A stretch of DNA of 64,000 bases. Source: Gaeumannomyces sp. JS-464. Taxonomy: Eukaryota > Ascomycota > Sordariomycetes > Magnaporthales > Magnaporthaceae. The notes below the pieces were generated by a model, which was not told the origin of the DNA, made no database searches, and was given only the letters and a program-made list of their open reading frames with translations. Below, piece by piece: positions 12,091 to 23,217 of the stretch. The stretch covers positions 4,278,001-4,342,000 of the forward strand of contig NGZR01000002.1 in assembly GCA_002197995.1 (NCBI GenBank), given 5' to 3'. Within the stretch, counting starts at the first letter, position 1. Every line of letters starts with the position of its first letter. The position numbers and the translations under genes are program-made.

Positions 12091-12745
12091 GCACCCAAGG
12101 TACATGTAGTTGAGGTCTGGGTTTAGCAAATGCGCATGTAAATTAGTGCCAATTCCAAGTCCGCTCGTTACCCGTCTTGAGGCCTTCTGGCTCCCACCCA
12201 AGATCCTGGAACTGTGAGGGCCCCTTGTTTTTGGTTCGGGTGAGCCCATGGGGACAGTAACGTGGAGTAGCCCCAAAGAGTGGAGGCGAGTCGGGGCCAT
12301 TTCCGCCCGGCACCCACCGCCGAAGTGGAAGCTTTGCATTGATGGTGATCTTAAATGCCCGTGCGCCTTCCTGATGGTGGGCGCTTCGGGCTCCCATCTC
12401 CCCATCCATCAGCGCCGTTGTGATGCGCGCACGAGGTGCTTACCTGATCTGTGTTGTGTGCCTGGCGCGCGGTCCCCCTCGCGCATGCCCTGCGCACATT
12501 TTGCTCCAAACATAGGGATCATCTGCTCCGATCCCCCTCCCCCTGTTGCATGAACCGGCTCCCGGCTCGGTTCAGCACGGCGATCCTGACAAGGTTCCAG
12601 CGCCTTCATACAGCTTATGCGGATTTATGCGCCGTCGCTCCCTCGCGCGGTACCGATGGCCAGAGAAACCTGGGGGCGCAAGCGAGAACGGCGGCTTGAC
12701 GGGCGCTAAGCTGCGAGCTGGATGCCGCATCTGCGCTCCATATCC

Positions 12746-12746
<1 letters not shown>

Positions 12747-12803
<57 letters not shown>
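12747..12803. repeat. Poly(T) tract of 57 bases
   Basis: An uninterrupted run of 57 T on the + strand, in non-coding DNA. It creates false poly-Phe or poly-Lys ORFs on the two strands. Confidence 0.95.
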
Positions 12804-14738
12804 CTTTTCAGGGGCCATGCCGATGCGACCGACTCGGCTGCACCATCGATCAAGAGTTGGATCGCATCAACGGGCAGAAAAGTATCTGCAGGACCAGCAT
12901 GCTGTTGCTTATTTCTTTTTCGTGTTTTCTCTCTCCCCATCTTTTCTCCTCGAATCTATGCTGCCAAGTACAAACCCAACACGGACTTGTACACACATGG
13001 TACCTCGGTGCACACCTAACACCATACCCAAAAGCAATCAAAAGCTCGCGAGGCTCGTCGGAACAAGAAGAAGCTCACCCTGCCTGTCTGGAGACGGGGA
13101 ACAGGGGTGGACGGGAACTTAACCCCCTGGCCAAGTCAATCCCCGATGAGCTGCCGGCTGCGACCCCGTTTCTTCTTGGCCCGCATCGCCCGTCTGATCT
13201 GCAGCCTCCGACGGCTTTTTTCTTTTTTCTTTCTTTTTTTTTTTATGCTGTTACACACGCTGCCAAATTACGATTAGTAGCAATGGAGGGCACTTGCGGC
13301 GCCGGCTGTTTCTTTTTCTCCGTCACCATCCTCGTCTTCCCGTGCTATTTTTTCTCCGTTCTGAGCGCCATGGCCTTTGCCGCCCACCCCCTTCTTCCGA
13401 AGGCCGAAAAAGGTACGAAACGGGAGAGATGGTGGAGAAGGATCAAAAGAGCGCCGCTCAACAAGGCAGCCTGCTCGACTTGGCAACGGGACGATGCAGA
13501 CTGAAACCATCAGCCCAGTGAGCAAACACCCATTGTGCCATGCACCCACCTTCTCGCAGCGCACGCCACGGGAGGAGCAAAGCGATGCCTATGACTCCGG
13601 GAATTTACAGCGAGGCGAGCGCAGCTCGCACGTATCAGCCCATCACCCATGGCCAAGGGGCTGGGAGCCAGGGGCTGGGTCGTTACTATGTTGCACCACA
13701 CGATGGTACATATTGCAGGTGATGAAGTGTGCGACCCGGGCATCTGGGAAAGACATGTACATGGAACCCACCCAACCGTTTTGCCTTAGGGAATACCTGT
13801 GTGCTTGTGCGATGCATGGCCGGGAATACGGGCACATGCCACTCCGTAAGTTTGGCCCCTGAACTCATCCCAACATTGTGCGAATTCGCCTCGCCTCTTG
13901 CCTTTGTTTCTTCGCCTCTGTCCTTTATGGTTTCCCTTTCCGCCCCGGCCGAGCACGCACCAGCGTACCGCGCACCGGGGCGGTTTGGCCCAGGGTTGGA
14001 CGGGAATTTGAAATATGGATTGCAGCTCCAGGGTTTTTGGGGGCGGAACCCGACGTCCGGGCAGCGGCATCGTCGGTGCGCCCTGGTATGGCCAGACTGA
14101 GGAACACGTTGCCGCAGTCAGCGGCTTCTTCCTCGGCGACCCCTTGCATCGAGCTGCGTCTCGGGTGTGCTCGGCCACTGATCGTCGATGCCGCCGTAGC
14201 GATCGATCCAGCTGCTCTAATAGGATGAGGAAGACCCATGCATTTGGCGGCTGCAGTCTTCCCCATTCACCCCTTTGTCGTCCACCCGCCACCCCTATCT
14301 TCTGTCGAATGGCACGTACACAGGTAGATCGGTGCGGCCCAAGTCCTTCGGCCAAGGTCCAGAACGCGGCACGTCTCTGTGCCGGTTAATGGTCCATGTG
14401 GCCCGTTTCAACCAACCACGCAGGAAAACGGTCGACCAGAAATTGACCTCGCGTGGCGCTAGAGGCTTTGACGTTGCTGAGATCACCCTCGCCGCCATGG
14501 CGCATTGGCTGAAAAAAAGAAAGAAAAACATGCTCGCGTCGGCTTGATCTCCATTTCAATGGAGATGTGGCACGAGTCAGAGCAGCCAAGACGTCTTGGA
14601 CAGCTTCATGACAGTTGCCTAGGCTGTCGGTTGATACCCAGTTGGGGACCTAGGGTTGCACATATCGCCGTGTTGGGTGCACACCGTAATATGGCGTGTA
14701 AGGGATGCGTCGCCTCGCTAAGATCTGGCGACCAGGTC

Positions 14739-14754
14739 TTTTTTTTTTTTTTTT
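14739..14754. repeat. Poly(T) tract of 16 bases
   Basis: An uninterrupted T run in the velB upstream interval; no coding role. Confidence 0.9.
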
Positions 14755-16077
14755 CTTTGACAGGTCCCCACAGTCCCATTCATGGAACTGGCAGAATTTG
14801 AGAAGCAAGTCGAGGTAATATGACGGCTTTGTTCCGTCAAATGGCTGGCTGGCTGGCAACCATGATGCATCCCTACCGGACCGTTTACGGTTCCGCTCCT
14901 CGCACCCCTGGCCTCAGCAAGTCTGGTCTGGCCCTGCTGGATGCCATGTTGGTGAGCTGTTACCGAGCTTGGGATGTGGGGGGTTTGCTGACCGCGGTCT
15001 TTCGTCTGTCGCCCATCCATTGAGCCCGTTCGGTCATCGCCGGCAGGGACTGGGCAGGCGGTGATGGAAAACACCACCGACGTTAGCCAGCCAGCAGATG
15101 CTGCACTGGATGGTTCTATCACGGCTGGGATCATGAAGGGATGGATGGGGGAAGAGATTTTTCAGCAGAGAGCCCGAGAGAGAAAATGACAGCTGAGATA
15201 GCAGTGGTGAAGTGGCCTAGGTGGTTGACCATCACACCTCTTTGGGACAGAAGGCCACCTGCAGCCACGTCCCAACTTAGCTCCCAGCCTACTACGTAGC
15301 CTACCAATTCAAGCTCCCGCGGGGGAAAAGTCTCGACGGGGCACCGAGGAGACGAGAGCGATCGATTCTTGGACCCAGAATCCTACCTAGTAGCCATCAA
15401 TTAATCTGACGCTGCCGCGAGCACACAAGCACCATTAGCGCACGAGGTCGTCGAGCCAGGGCAACAGCGCCGTCAGTCCAGTGCAAGCGCAGTCCGGAAT
15501 GCCATGGCAGGCGCGACCTTAGCAGGCAGGCAGCCATCAATGATACTAATCCATTAGCACAGGGATCTACCGTCAGGGGACCTTCGCGCCTTCATGCTGG
15601 CGGTGGGTCCGGTGTGTGCCTCAACCCACCTCTACCGCAAAAGACTCCAGCTTTAAGTGCCAGAGAACGGATGCTTGGTTGCTGCCAGACAAATCTTGTC
15701 GCTCGTCTGCGGACGCCCAGGCAAACCTTCCATCGGCCCTGGACTGGAGATAGGTCGACCAGCCCATTATACCTACATAAATCGAGGGTCCATCCGGTCC
15801 CCTCGCCAGCCTGGCCCGAGTCCCGTCCTCTCTCAACCAAGAAGGAGAAGGACCTTTCCAGACGACCCGACCCTGCCTGACCTTGACAGACCTTACCTTG
15901 CTACCTTGCCTTACCTTGCCTCGACTTGCCCTGCCTGCCTGCCGACCCACGCCACTGCAGCCGCCAGCAGCCCGCCAGGCTCCATCCAGCGAGCAGCGCA
16001 GCAGCACGCAGAAACACTTGGACGCCAGGCCTGCCCGTGCCCAGCTCCGATTTTTCCCCCACATCCCTTTGCCCAAA

Positions 16078-17936
16078 ATGAATCCGGCCTATCCCCCGCA
16101 GAACTACTACTATCCCCAATGTCTCACCAACCATCCGGCGGCGCATCCAATTCCAACAGGCCCGCCACCACCACCACCGCCGCCGCCGCCGCCGCCCCCG
16201 AGATGCACGCGGTTCAGGCCGCCGGCGCGCCCCAGGCCCAGCACGAGCCGCTCAAGCCGCTCGTCGGAGAGCAGAACGGATGGACTTACCGGTTATATGT
16301 CGCGCAGCAGCCCCAACGCGCCCGCATGTGCGGCTTTGGCGATAAGGTAAGGAGCGCTCTCTATCTCTCGATCCGCCTCCCTCTCCCGTCTCTCCTGCCT
16401 GGCCATCCTCGTCCTTGGCCTCGTCCTCCTCCAATCTCTACTACCTACCCTCCTTTTCCACTGTGAAGTGCACCTTCCGCCGAGGGTTGGTGGACTGGGG
16501 AAACGGAAAACCGGAATCCAAGAGAGCAAAGTAAAATAAAAAGAAAGGACAGAAGCGAACAATTGGATACGGAGAGAGGTTTAGGAGTTGGGAAGAAGAA
16601 AAGCAAGACAAAGCAAAGAAAAAGAAAAGACAGAACGCCCCTCGATGCTAATGCGCCCGCCCCGGTTGGCCCATTACAGGACCGAAGACCAATCACCCCG
16701 CCGCCTTGCGTCCGCCTTGTCATCACCGACAAGAAGACGGGCAAGGAGATAGACTGCAAGTACGTCATCCCGCAACAAAGAACAGAAAGCCAAGCCCTTT
16801 CTTGCGCGCAGATTCAGCCATTGGACTCTGCTGACGCCGTCTGCTCTCCAGTGAAATCGACCATGCTATGTACGTCCTCAACGTGGACCTCTGGTCCGAG
16901 GATGGCTTGAAGGAGGTGAACCTCGTGCGCCACACCTCGGCCACACCCTCCATATCATCGACCACCCCGGCATCGTTTGCGCAGATCGACGAGGCCACGC
17001 CCGCCTTCTCGCCCTTTTTGCCCTCGAATCGCGACATGCCCCAGTATCCTGGCGGTCCCGGCTACCCTCCGAGCGTGACCCCTACGCGCAGGGCGGTTAT
17101 ACCCCACAGGCCATATCGTCAGGTGAGTTTCCCCTTTTCGTGCGGCCGCACAGGTGCTACCCACCTCTGCAGCCACTTTGTTTGCTTTCTCACTGACCCA
17201 GTTTTCCTTGCGCCTAGTTGGGGCTCCTTATGGTATGGTTGGCAACGGCTTCGGTGGCCAGACAGCGCAGTACTACCCCGGCCAAGCAGATGTGCACGGC
17301 GGGATGAACTCCCAGGCCATGGCCCCGTATGGCCTGCCGCGCATGTTTAACGGCACACCCGACATGCCCATGCAGCAGCACAGGATGTCGATTCCCGGCA
17401 GCCACCAGCCCCAAGGCATGTTCACCAGAAACCTCATTGGGAGCCTGTCGGCTAGCGCTTTCCGCCTCCAGGACCCGCAGGACAAGATTGGAATTTGGTT
17501 TGTTCTGCAGGATCTCAGTGTGAGAACCGAGGGCACCTTCAGGTACGCTAGCATGGAACGCGCCGAGATGTGCTCCTTTGGGCTCCAGGTCCCCGGCCCC
17601 CGACCTCTCCCCCGTGTGTATCCACCTTGATTGTCTCTGCAGGCTTGACTAATCGCCGCCCTGTCAATTTTTAGGCTACGTTTTTCCTTCGTGAACGTTG
17701 GAGTGCCTCCGAGATCATCCAACGGGGGCTCGTCGGGCCAGGTCGTCAACACAGGCAAGGCGCCTATCTTGGCCTCGTGCTTTAGCGACGCGTTCCAGGT
17801 GTACTCAGCCAAGAAGTTCCCCGGCGTTTGCGAGAGCACTCCCCTCAGCAAATGTTTTGCCAACCAAGGCATAAAGATACCGATTCGGAAAGAGGGGGGC
17901 AAGGGCAACGACGGCGGAGACGACGACGACGACTAG
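16078..17936 (+). CDS. velB: Velvet-domain regulator, VelB type
   Basis: VelB is a nuclear velvet factor. In known fungi it forms complexes with VeA and with VosA, linking light and development to sporulation and secondary metabolism. The start at 16078 begins MNPAYPPQ. One base must be added near 16115 to continue as MSHQPSGGASNS, then an Ala-rich run and EMHAVQAAGAPQAQHEPLKPL. Exons: 16078-16346, 16680-16759, 16852-17122, 17218-17542 and 17675-17936. The velvet domain starts at WTYRLYVAQQPQRARMCGFGDK and continues as DRRPITPPPCVRL, then NEIDHAMYVLNVDLW. A Tyr/Gly/Pro/Met-rich insert (about 16.93-17.40 kb) interrupts it, as is usual in VelB. The domain resumes at FTRNLIGSLSASAFRL, KIGIWFVLQDLSVRTEG, RLRFSFVNVG and CESTPLSKCFANQGIKIPIRK. 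The tail is a short poly-Asp. A second frame slip near 17.07 kb lies inside the variable insert. Confidence 0.93.
16347..16679 (+). other. velB intron 1 (333 bp)
   Basis: Donor GTAAGG directly after the FGDK codons and acceptor ATTACAG before GACCGAAGACC. It is the longest intron of the gene and lies inside the velvet domain. The sequence is pyrimidine-rich at first and A/G-rich later. Confidence 0.85.
16760..16851 (+). other. velB intron 2
   Basis: A 92-bp intron, GTACGT...CTCCAG, joining KEIDC to NEIDHAMY in frame. Confidence 0.85.
17123..17217 (+). other. velB intron 3
   Basis: A 95-bp intron, GTGAGT...GCCTAG, joining AISS to VGAPYGM inside the variable insert. Confidence 0.8.
17543..17674 (+). 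other. velB intron 4
   Basis: A 132-bp intron, GTACGC...TTTTAG with a GACTAAT branch-like site. It joins RTEGTF to RLRFSFVNVG, restoring the velvet core. Confidence 0.85.
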
Positions 17937-20469
17937 TAGACGAAAAATTACGAGACGAGCCCCGCGTCAACCGCGGGTGCCTGCCACCTATGGCACCCCA
18001 TTTCTGGAAACACGATGCGAAGGTGTGGGTGGCACTGGTGGCTTTACAGAACCCAGGGCAGTACAGAGCGATCGACACGTTATGCTTTGCATGGCCAGGA
18101 TTAGTGACCTCACGGTGAGGTACTGGAGAGCAAGCGTGAATTTGGGGATCCCGAATGTAGAATTGCCCCGGAGGAGGATGAAGACACGCCCGGCAGATAA
18201 TGGCTGCTGCACAGGGAGCCAACGAGATCACGACAGCCATGGGTTACGTGTAAATATATCTAGAAGGCGCATTTGGCTACCAAGATACCCTCCATTTGGA
18301 TTGGTACAAAATATAATAAACACCCGTATGCATGACCACACGGCATCGCCATTGATGTCTCGATGCACGCCGGGAGACATGAGGGCACTTGGCTTGGTGT
18401 CCATAATACCTACCTGATGGAAGAGATGGGTTGAATGGGTGTGGTTACGTGAAGGGGCTGGCCAACAGCGGTAGCTTGTTTTCTCTTTCCTTTTTTTTTT
18501 TTTTTTTTTTTTTGAGAAGTCAAGCCTTTTTGGGGTTCGTCCCATCACCACTCCCCTTGGCCAGGGGTTATTCAGGCATGCAGGTTAGCCTGTAAGCACG
18601 CCCCGAGGGTCCGGTGGGCCCATTTCCCTGGGGCAGGTGTGCGTCCTGGAGTTGGCAGCAGATCGGAGACTTTAGGGCTGTCACGGATTCTGACGGCCGT
18701 GGCCCGGCAAGCCAGATCGACAAGGCATCGGTCACAGACCCTGGACCCTGGACTTCCCTCGAGGCTAGCTTGTCGTGGAGGCTTGTGAGGAACGATAATT
18801 GATGATTGACCTTACGGGCTAAACGTAAGAATGCCTGCCGAGAGGCTTGGGTGACGGGCCGACATGCCTGGTCCCAGATATGGATATGTAACTACAACTA
18901 GCAACCATTGTGAGCCCGTGAGTGAGGTTGAACCAGCAAGAAACTTCCCGGGGCACACGCTTCGGGGCTGTGTCTGGGGAAAAGACAGCGAGGCAAAAAG
19001 TCTCGGAATTATCCGAGAGATGGGATGAGGGCAAAGAGGGGAGAGGACAGCGACCCCCGGAAAGAAGCTAGGAATGCTGCCGAGCCCCGGGGGACGGGAT
19101 CGACAGCTGCCGCAGGATGCTGGCGATCAAAAGCTCCGGATTCCCTTGGTGATGTGTGTGTGGGTGGGGAGGTATGGGAGGCCAACAAGCCAGGCTTGGA
19201 GGGTGGTAAAAATGCACTGCGATGGAGGGCATTTCCCGGTTGGTGGTGGGTCCCCACTCACCATGTTACATGCGTACGTCCGGCGGCTGTCGCTAGGAAG
19301 CTTGCGGCCGTGTGCATAGGTTGGTTGGAGGCAGGCAGGCGGGGCACATATGCGTGCTTGTATTTCCAGAGTACATACAAGTGCCTATATGTATGTAGGT
19401 ATTGAGGCAGAGATGGGATGGGATGGATGCCCAGGGGGTTAGACGGAAGCGAATTCCATGATCTGATGGGGACGCTAGCGTTCAAGATCATGCGGGGAAC
19501 GAGGGAGAAGAGGCCAAAAGCGACAGATCAGGGTGTCCCAGGTACCCGCGTCCCATCCATTGTGCGTATCACCATACCCGGTAGGTACTCCTAGGCTGGA
19601 CGTCACAGGTTATGGCGTTTCCCGACGGGGTATCGAGCCGCTCAAACGCTCGTTGGTCTGGCGAGTGACGAAATGGTATCTCGGGCTGGCTCCGAAACCC
19701 CCTTGTCCCAAACCTTGGCTGTCCGTCAAAATAAGTCGACTGAGATTTCTCATCGGCTATCTTACATACCGAAGGCACCAGACTGGTCCGGTGGGCGACT
19801 GGGTTAGTCAATGACAGATGAGACTGGGCGACGATGCCATGGATAAAACCGCCCGTGTGGTTCAGCGTCTCATTGTGTCAACTGAGCCAACCCTTCAATT
19901 GCACCGAAGCCTGGGGTGCATGCGCTGGAAAGCCTTCAAATGTGCCTCGCAGGGACTTCCTGGCGCTAATTAGGTTGTGAGGCACGGGCATGATTCGGGC
20001 GGGAATCACTTGGGCTCTGCAACCACGATTCAGCCCATTGCGGTTGGGAAGGCGAGCGCCACGCTTGGCCCCTCATGCTCATGTGACCGACACGATTTGA
20101 TGGCATCTCTGGGCGCCAGGTCTCTGTTTCGCAGCCCGCCCCCAGAGTAGCAAGGCTCCCCGAGCGTCTTTGAACCTTGTCCGTCGCCTCACCAAAAAAG
20201 CTTCCGTCCCATCTCGTCATCCACGACCGAGACCCCGCCCAAGTCCATCTTACCTTTTCCACCTTTGTCCAGCGGCGCGCGTGCCAAACCCTTGCCTCGT
20301 CCCACCCCCCATATCTGGATTGCCCGAGGCGCAACAGTCCCGACAAGCCGGGAGCCGTTTCTCCCGATTTTGCTTTTCTGACTCCTGCAGGCACGACTCT
20401 AGCGCCCGCACCCACTCGCTGACTCCTGGCCGCGCCGCGCCGTCATCGCCGTCTCCCCTCATCGTCATC
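17937..20469. other. Intergenic region velB / GRGG-repeat gene
   Basis: About 2.5 kb without a supportable gene. An AATAAA at 18315-18320 could serve velB polyadenylation, and a 23-T tract lies at 18491-18513. The last 300 bp are C-rich leader before the next start codon. Confidence 0.5.
18491..18513. repeat. Poly(T) tract of 23 bases
   Basis: An uninterrupted T run in the 3' flank of velB. Confidence 0.9.
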
Positions 20470-21100
20470 ATGAGTGATCTTAAGTCCTCGGGCCGCGGCG
20501 GTGCGGGCAACATAGTGGACAAGGCCAAGTCGCCTGCCATCGAGCCCAAGGACCTCGAGACCCCGACCCTGAAGACCTCGGTCGTTACCACTGGCCGCGG
20601 CGGTACCGGCAACATGGCCAAGAACACGGACCCGGCCGAGACCCGCGCTCTGCAGGACGTCGAGCCGTAAGTGCGCCGCAATCTGTGTGCTCATTTGCAT
20701 GTCATTCTATGCCAGGGGATGGGGGTCGTAGGAGAAGGGCATGCGTATAGGAACAGGGGGGGAAAAATGGGGGAAAGAATAGGGGGAGGAAAATAGGAAG
20801 AGAATAGAGCGAAAGGAGTGGATGAAAAGAAGAAACAAAAAAGACGGCTCCTAACCGCTGACCCCCGCTCCGAACAGTGTGACCCGCCAGGAAAACACGG
20901 GCGCTACCCACATCGGCCGCGGGGGCGATGGCAACGTCGTCAAGTCAAAAGTCGATCAGCCCGAGGACGGAGACGGCAAGGAGCTCACCCGGACGAAGAG
21001 CGCTGCCGATCCGGCGGCGCCGCAGGACTCTGCGGACACCAAGAAGGATAAGGAGAGCCTAGCTTCCAAGGGAAAGCAGTGGCTCCTGGGAAAGAAGTGA
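20470..21100 (+). CDS. Small GRGG-repeat protein (DUF3602, Par32-like)
   Basis: A 139-residue hydrophilic protein with three copies of a GRGG-x-GN motif: SSGRGGAGNIVDK near the N-terminus, TTGRGGTGNMAK at about residue 40, and HIGRGGDGNVVKS just after the intron. This repeat defines Pfam DUF3602; the yeast member Par32 acts in TOR- and nitrogen-linked control of ammonium transporters, but the role here is not known. Exons are 20470-20666 and 20878-21100, with a 211-bp intron (GTAAGT...AACAG) and correct phase. The C-terminal end is lysine-rich (KGKQWLLGKK). The frame stays open upstream of 20470, but homology begins at MSDLKSSGRGG, so that Met is the chosen start. The gene is intact. Confidence 0.85.
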
Positions 21101-21747
21101 TATGGTCCATGCGCTTTTATCGGGCACAATGTTTGAAAAGAGGGACTTTCAAGGTGAATTGTTACGAGTTGTTTGGTACCGACGGGCTTTGTGTTGTTTT
21201 TGTTGGGGAGATATATCTACCTGCGATCGGATGAGGACGACGTCGTGTGGGTGGCCTTATCAATAGCTGGATTGGCCAGTCAGAGATAAGGAGATAATAT
21301 ACCTCTACGTGGTATATGCAAGACCTCCAGATAACACAGTTATCAAGGCAGGATGGCCAATCTACTGCTTGTGGGTAACGACATATGGCTCGACTGGAGT
21401 TGCGACGGCTAGTGTCCATCATAAGAACGACGCAGGAATAATAATGCCTTTGAGAAGGTCAGCCAAGTACTGCGTGAGGAGATGTTAGGCGAGCGGGTGT
21501 GATGGGTGTATATTCCACCGGGCGCCAGTCACAATCGATTGCGTAGGGTCCCATTTATGCCGTGCGGTCAAGGGTGGTTGCCAATGACCTCTAATTTGAG
21601 TCACAGGCCTTTATATGCGTAGGGGAGATAGGGGTCTAACTTGACGACATAACCTGGCTTTTGTCAACGCCAGATACGACCAGCCAAGAAGAGCACTTGG
21701 GTGCCTAGACACAGAGCCCGTACGCGAATTCAGATATCCCACACACA
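21101..21747. other. Intergenic region GRGG-repeat gene / GNAT gene
   Basis: About 650 bp with the 3' end of one gene and the promoter of the next. I see no gene, repeat or clear regulatory motif. Confidence 0.4.
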
Positions 21748-23137
21748 ATGGAATCCAAAAGTGATTGTCCGGGAGTGACTGTCAAAGACCACTCCACCGC
21801 GACCGACTCCCACATCTCACTACTCCAGTCTCATCTCCCAAAGTCGCTCTCCCTGCTGCGGCGACTCCAGTTCGCGCGGGCAGAGCATAGCCAAACGTCG
21901 CGCATCCTCATTGCCACAAGCAGCGACAAGGGCGGCGACGACGGGACGGGTCATCATTTCGCCGCTGCGTACGTCGACGTCTTCAAGGCGCCCGAAACGC
22001 AGGTTTGGGTCTATTCGACCATCGAGGATTCGGTCCCGGACGACGGAGCGACGGCGGCGACAACGACGGCGGGGCCACCGCCGCCGCCGCCCTGCCCGCC
22101 GGCCCCGACGTGGATCGCTGCGTCGAGCAGGTGCTCGCCGTCCTGAGGCGGGTCCGGGACATGTCGCGCTCGGCCGCCGAGCAGGGAGGGGCCGGGCCGC
22201 CGGTCGGCATCGACGGCGTCGGCCGGCCCGACAGCTTCATGGTCGGGGCCCTGCACGAGACCGTCCGGCGCCTGCTGCTGGTGAGGGGCGTTAGGACGCT
22301 CTATTGCAACCCGCACTACAAGTTCCTGTTCCGGGTCGGCGACCTGCCGGCATCCTCGAGCCTCCGGCCCCTGGCTTCGGATATGCGGTGGGATACGATC
22401 CGGAGGGAGGACGTGCCGCTGATAATTTCCAGAACTAACATCCCCAAGACTGAGTATGGTGGCTTCAGTGGTTCCATTCGCTTTCATTCTTTTTGCTCCA
22501 GCATCTTATTTGGCTCACACAGGAGTTTACAATACATAGGTCTACTTTGATGGCTCTGCCTAGTCTTGGAATAAGACTGCCGGACGGAATTCTTGTTGCG
22601 TGGTCCTTTCTAGGTAAAGTCTTGAAGAAGCCTTTCAAACAAAATTTGGGTGTCTGGCCGCCATTGCATGCGTTGCAAAACCATGTTGACAAATCGCAAT
22701 ACCAAGGTGTCGACGGCACGCTCTCAACCCTCCACTGCGAGGTGAGTTGGCCAACAGACTTTGTTTTATTTGATCTGCCGTCTTTCAACCATCCCATTCA
22801 CCTGCTTACTTGCAAAAGGAGCCCTTTCGCGGCCGCGGTTTGGCCAAGGCCATGGCGACAAAACTCATAAAGGACCACAACGAGGGGTTCGGTAACGACG
22901 GCTTTTGCGCAGCCGACGTGCACATCAGCAACGCCAAAAGCCAGGCTGTTTGCAGAAGCATCGGGGGTCAGAAAGGCTGGCGAGTATCATGGTATGGAGC
23001 AAAGAAACCTTTGAACCCCCCCCCCCCCCCCCCCAAAAAAAAAAAAACCAATAGAGTTCGACTTTTGTTGACAAGCTCACACGAGGTATGTAACGTGATA
23101 TTTGTACAGGTCAATCATCGCCAATTCCAGCCTCTAG
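21748..23137 (+). CDS. GNAT-family N-acetyltransferase (FR47-like)
   Basis: A predicted acetyl-CoA-dependent acyltransferase; the substrate is unknown. The N-terminal half has SLLQSHLPKSLSLLRRLQ and AYVDVFKAPETQVWVYST. One frame change is needed in the Gly/Pro/Ala-rich stretch near 22.05-22.09 kb, after which the protein continues as DRCVEQVLAVLRRV and TLYCNPHYKFLFRV. Four introns follow: 22454-22539, 22614-22706, 22742-22818 and 22992-23109; all phases fit. Spliced exons give GIRLPDGILVAWSFLG, VDGTLSTLHCE and EPFRGRGLAKAMATKL. The last holds the R-G-x-G-x-A acetyl-CoA pyrophosphate-binding motif, and is followed by VHISNAKSQAVCRSIGG. The gene converges on HEM12, with 80 bp between the stop codons. 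Confidence 0.8.
23016..23047. repeat. C19-A13 homopolymer junction in the last GNAT intron
   Basis: Nineteen C directly followed by thirteen A, inside the intron 22992-23109. Lengths of such runs are unreliable in most assemblies. Confidence 0.9.
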
Positions 23138-23217
23138 ACGAGTCGCAGGGCGCGGCTTTTTTGACAACCGTAACCCCTTCCACGACCTGGATATGCCGAG
23201 CCCGCCTATACCTCAAG

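Larger units (their letters stand above)
12091..16077. other. Long gene-poor interval with homopolymer tracts, upstream of velB
   Basis: Almost 4 kb in which I see no supportable protein gene. The longest ORFs come from translated homopolymers. It holds the 57-T tract at 12747-12803, T-rich runs near 13.22-13.24 kb and a 16-T run at 14739-14754. Just before velB (15.88-15.96 kb) it carries a CCTTACC/CCTGCC pyrimidine-rich stretch that is probably part of the velB leader or promoter. Confidence 0.5.

Noticed and set aside
12572..13504. ORFs with poly-Phe or poly-Lys runs around the 57-T tract
   Set aside because: They exist only because a homopolymer keeps frames open; the flanks have no coding texture.
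20170..20469. Upstream in-frame extension of the GRGG-repeat protein
   Set aside because: The added residues are Pro/Arg/Ser-rich leader translation; the conserved protein starts at MSDLKSSGRGG.
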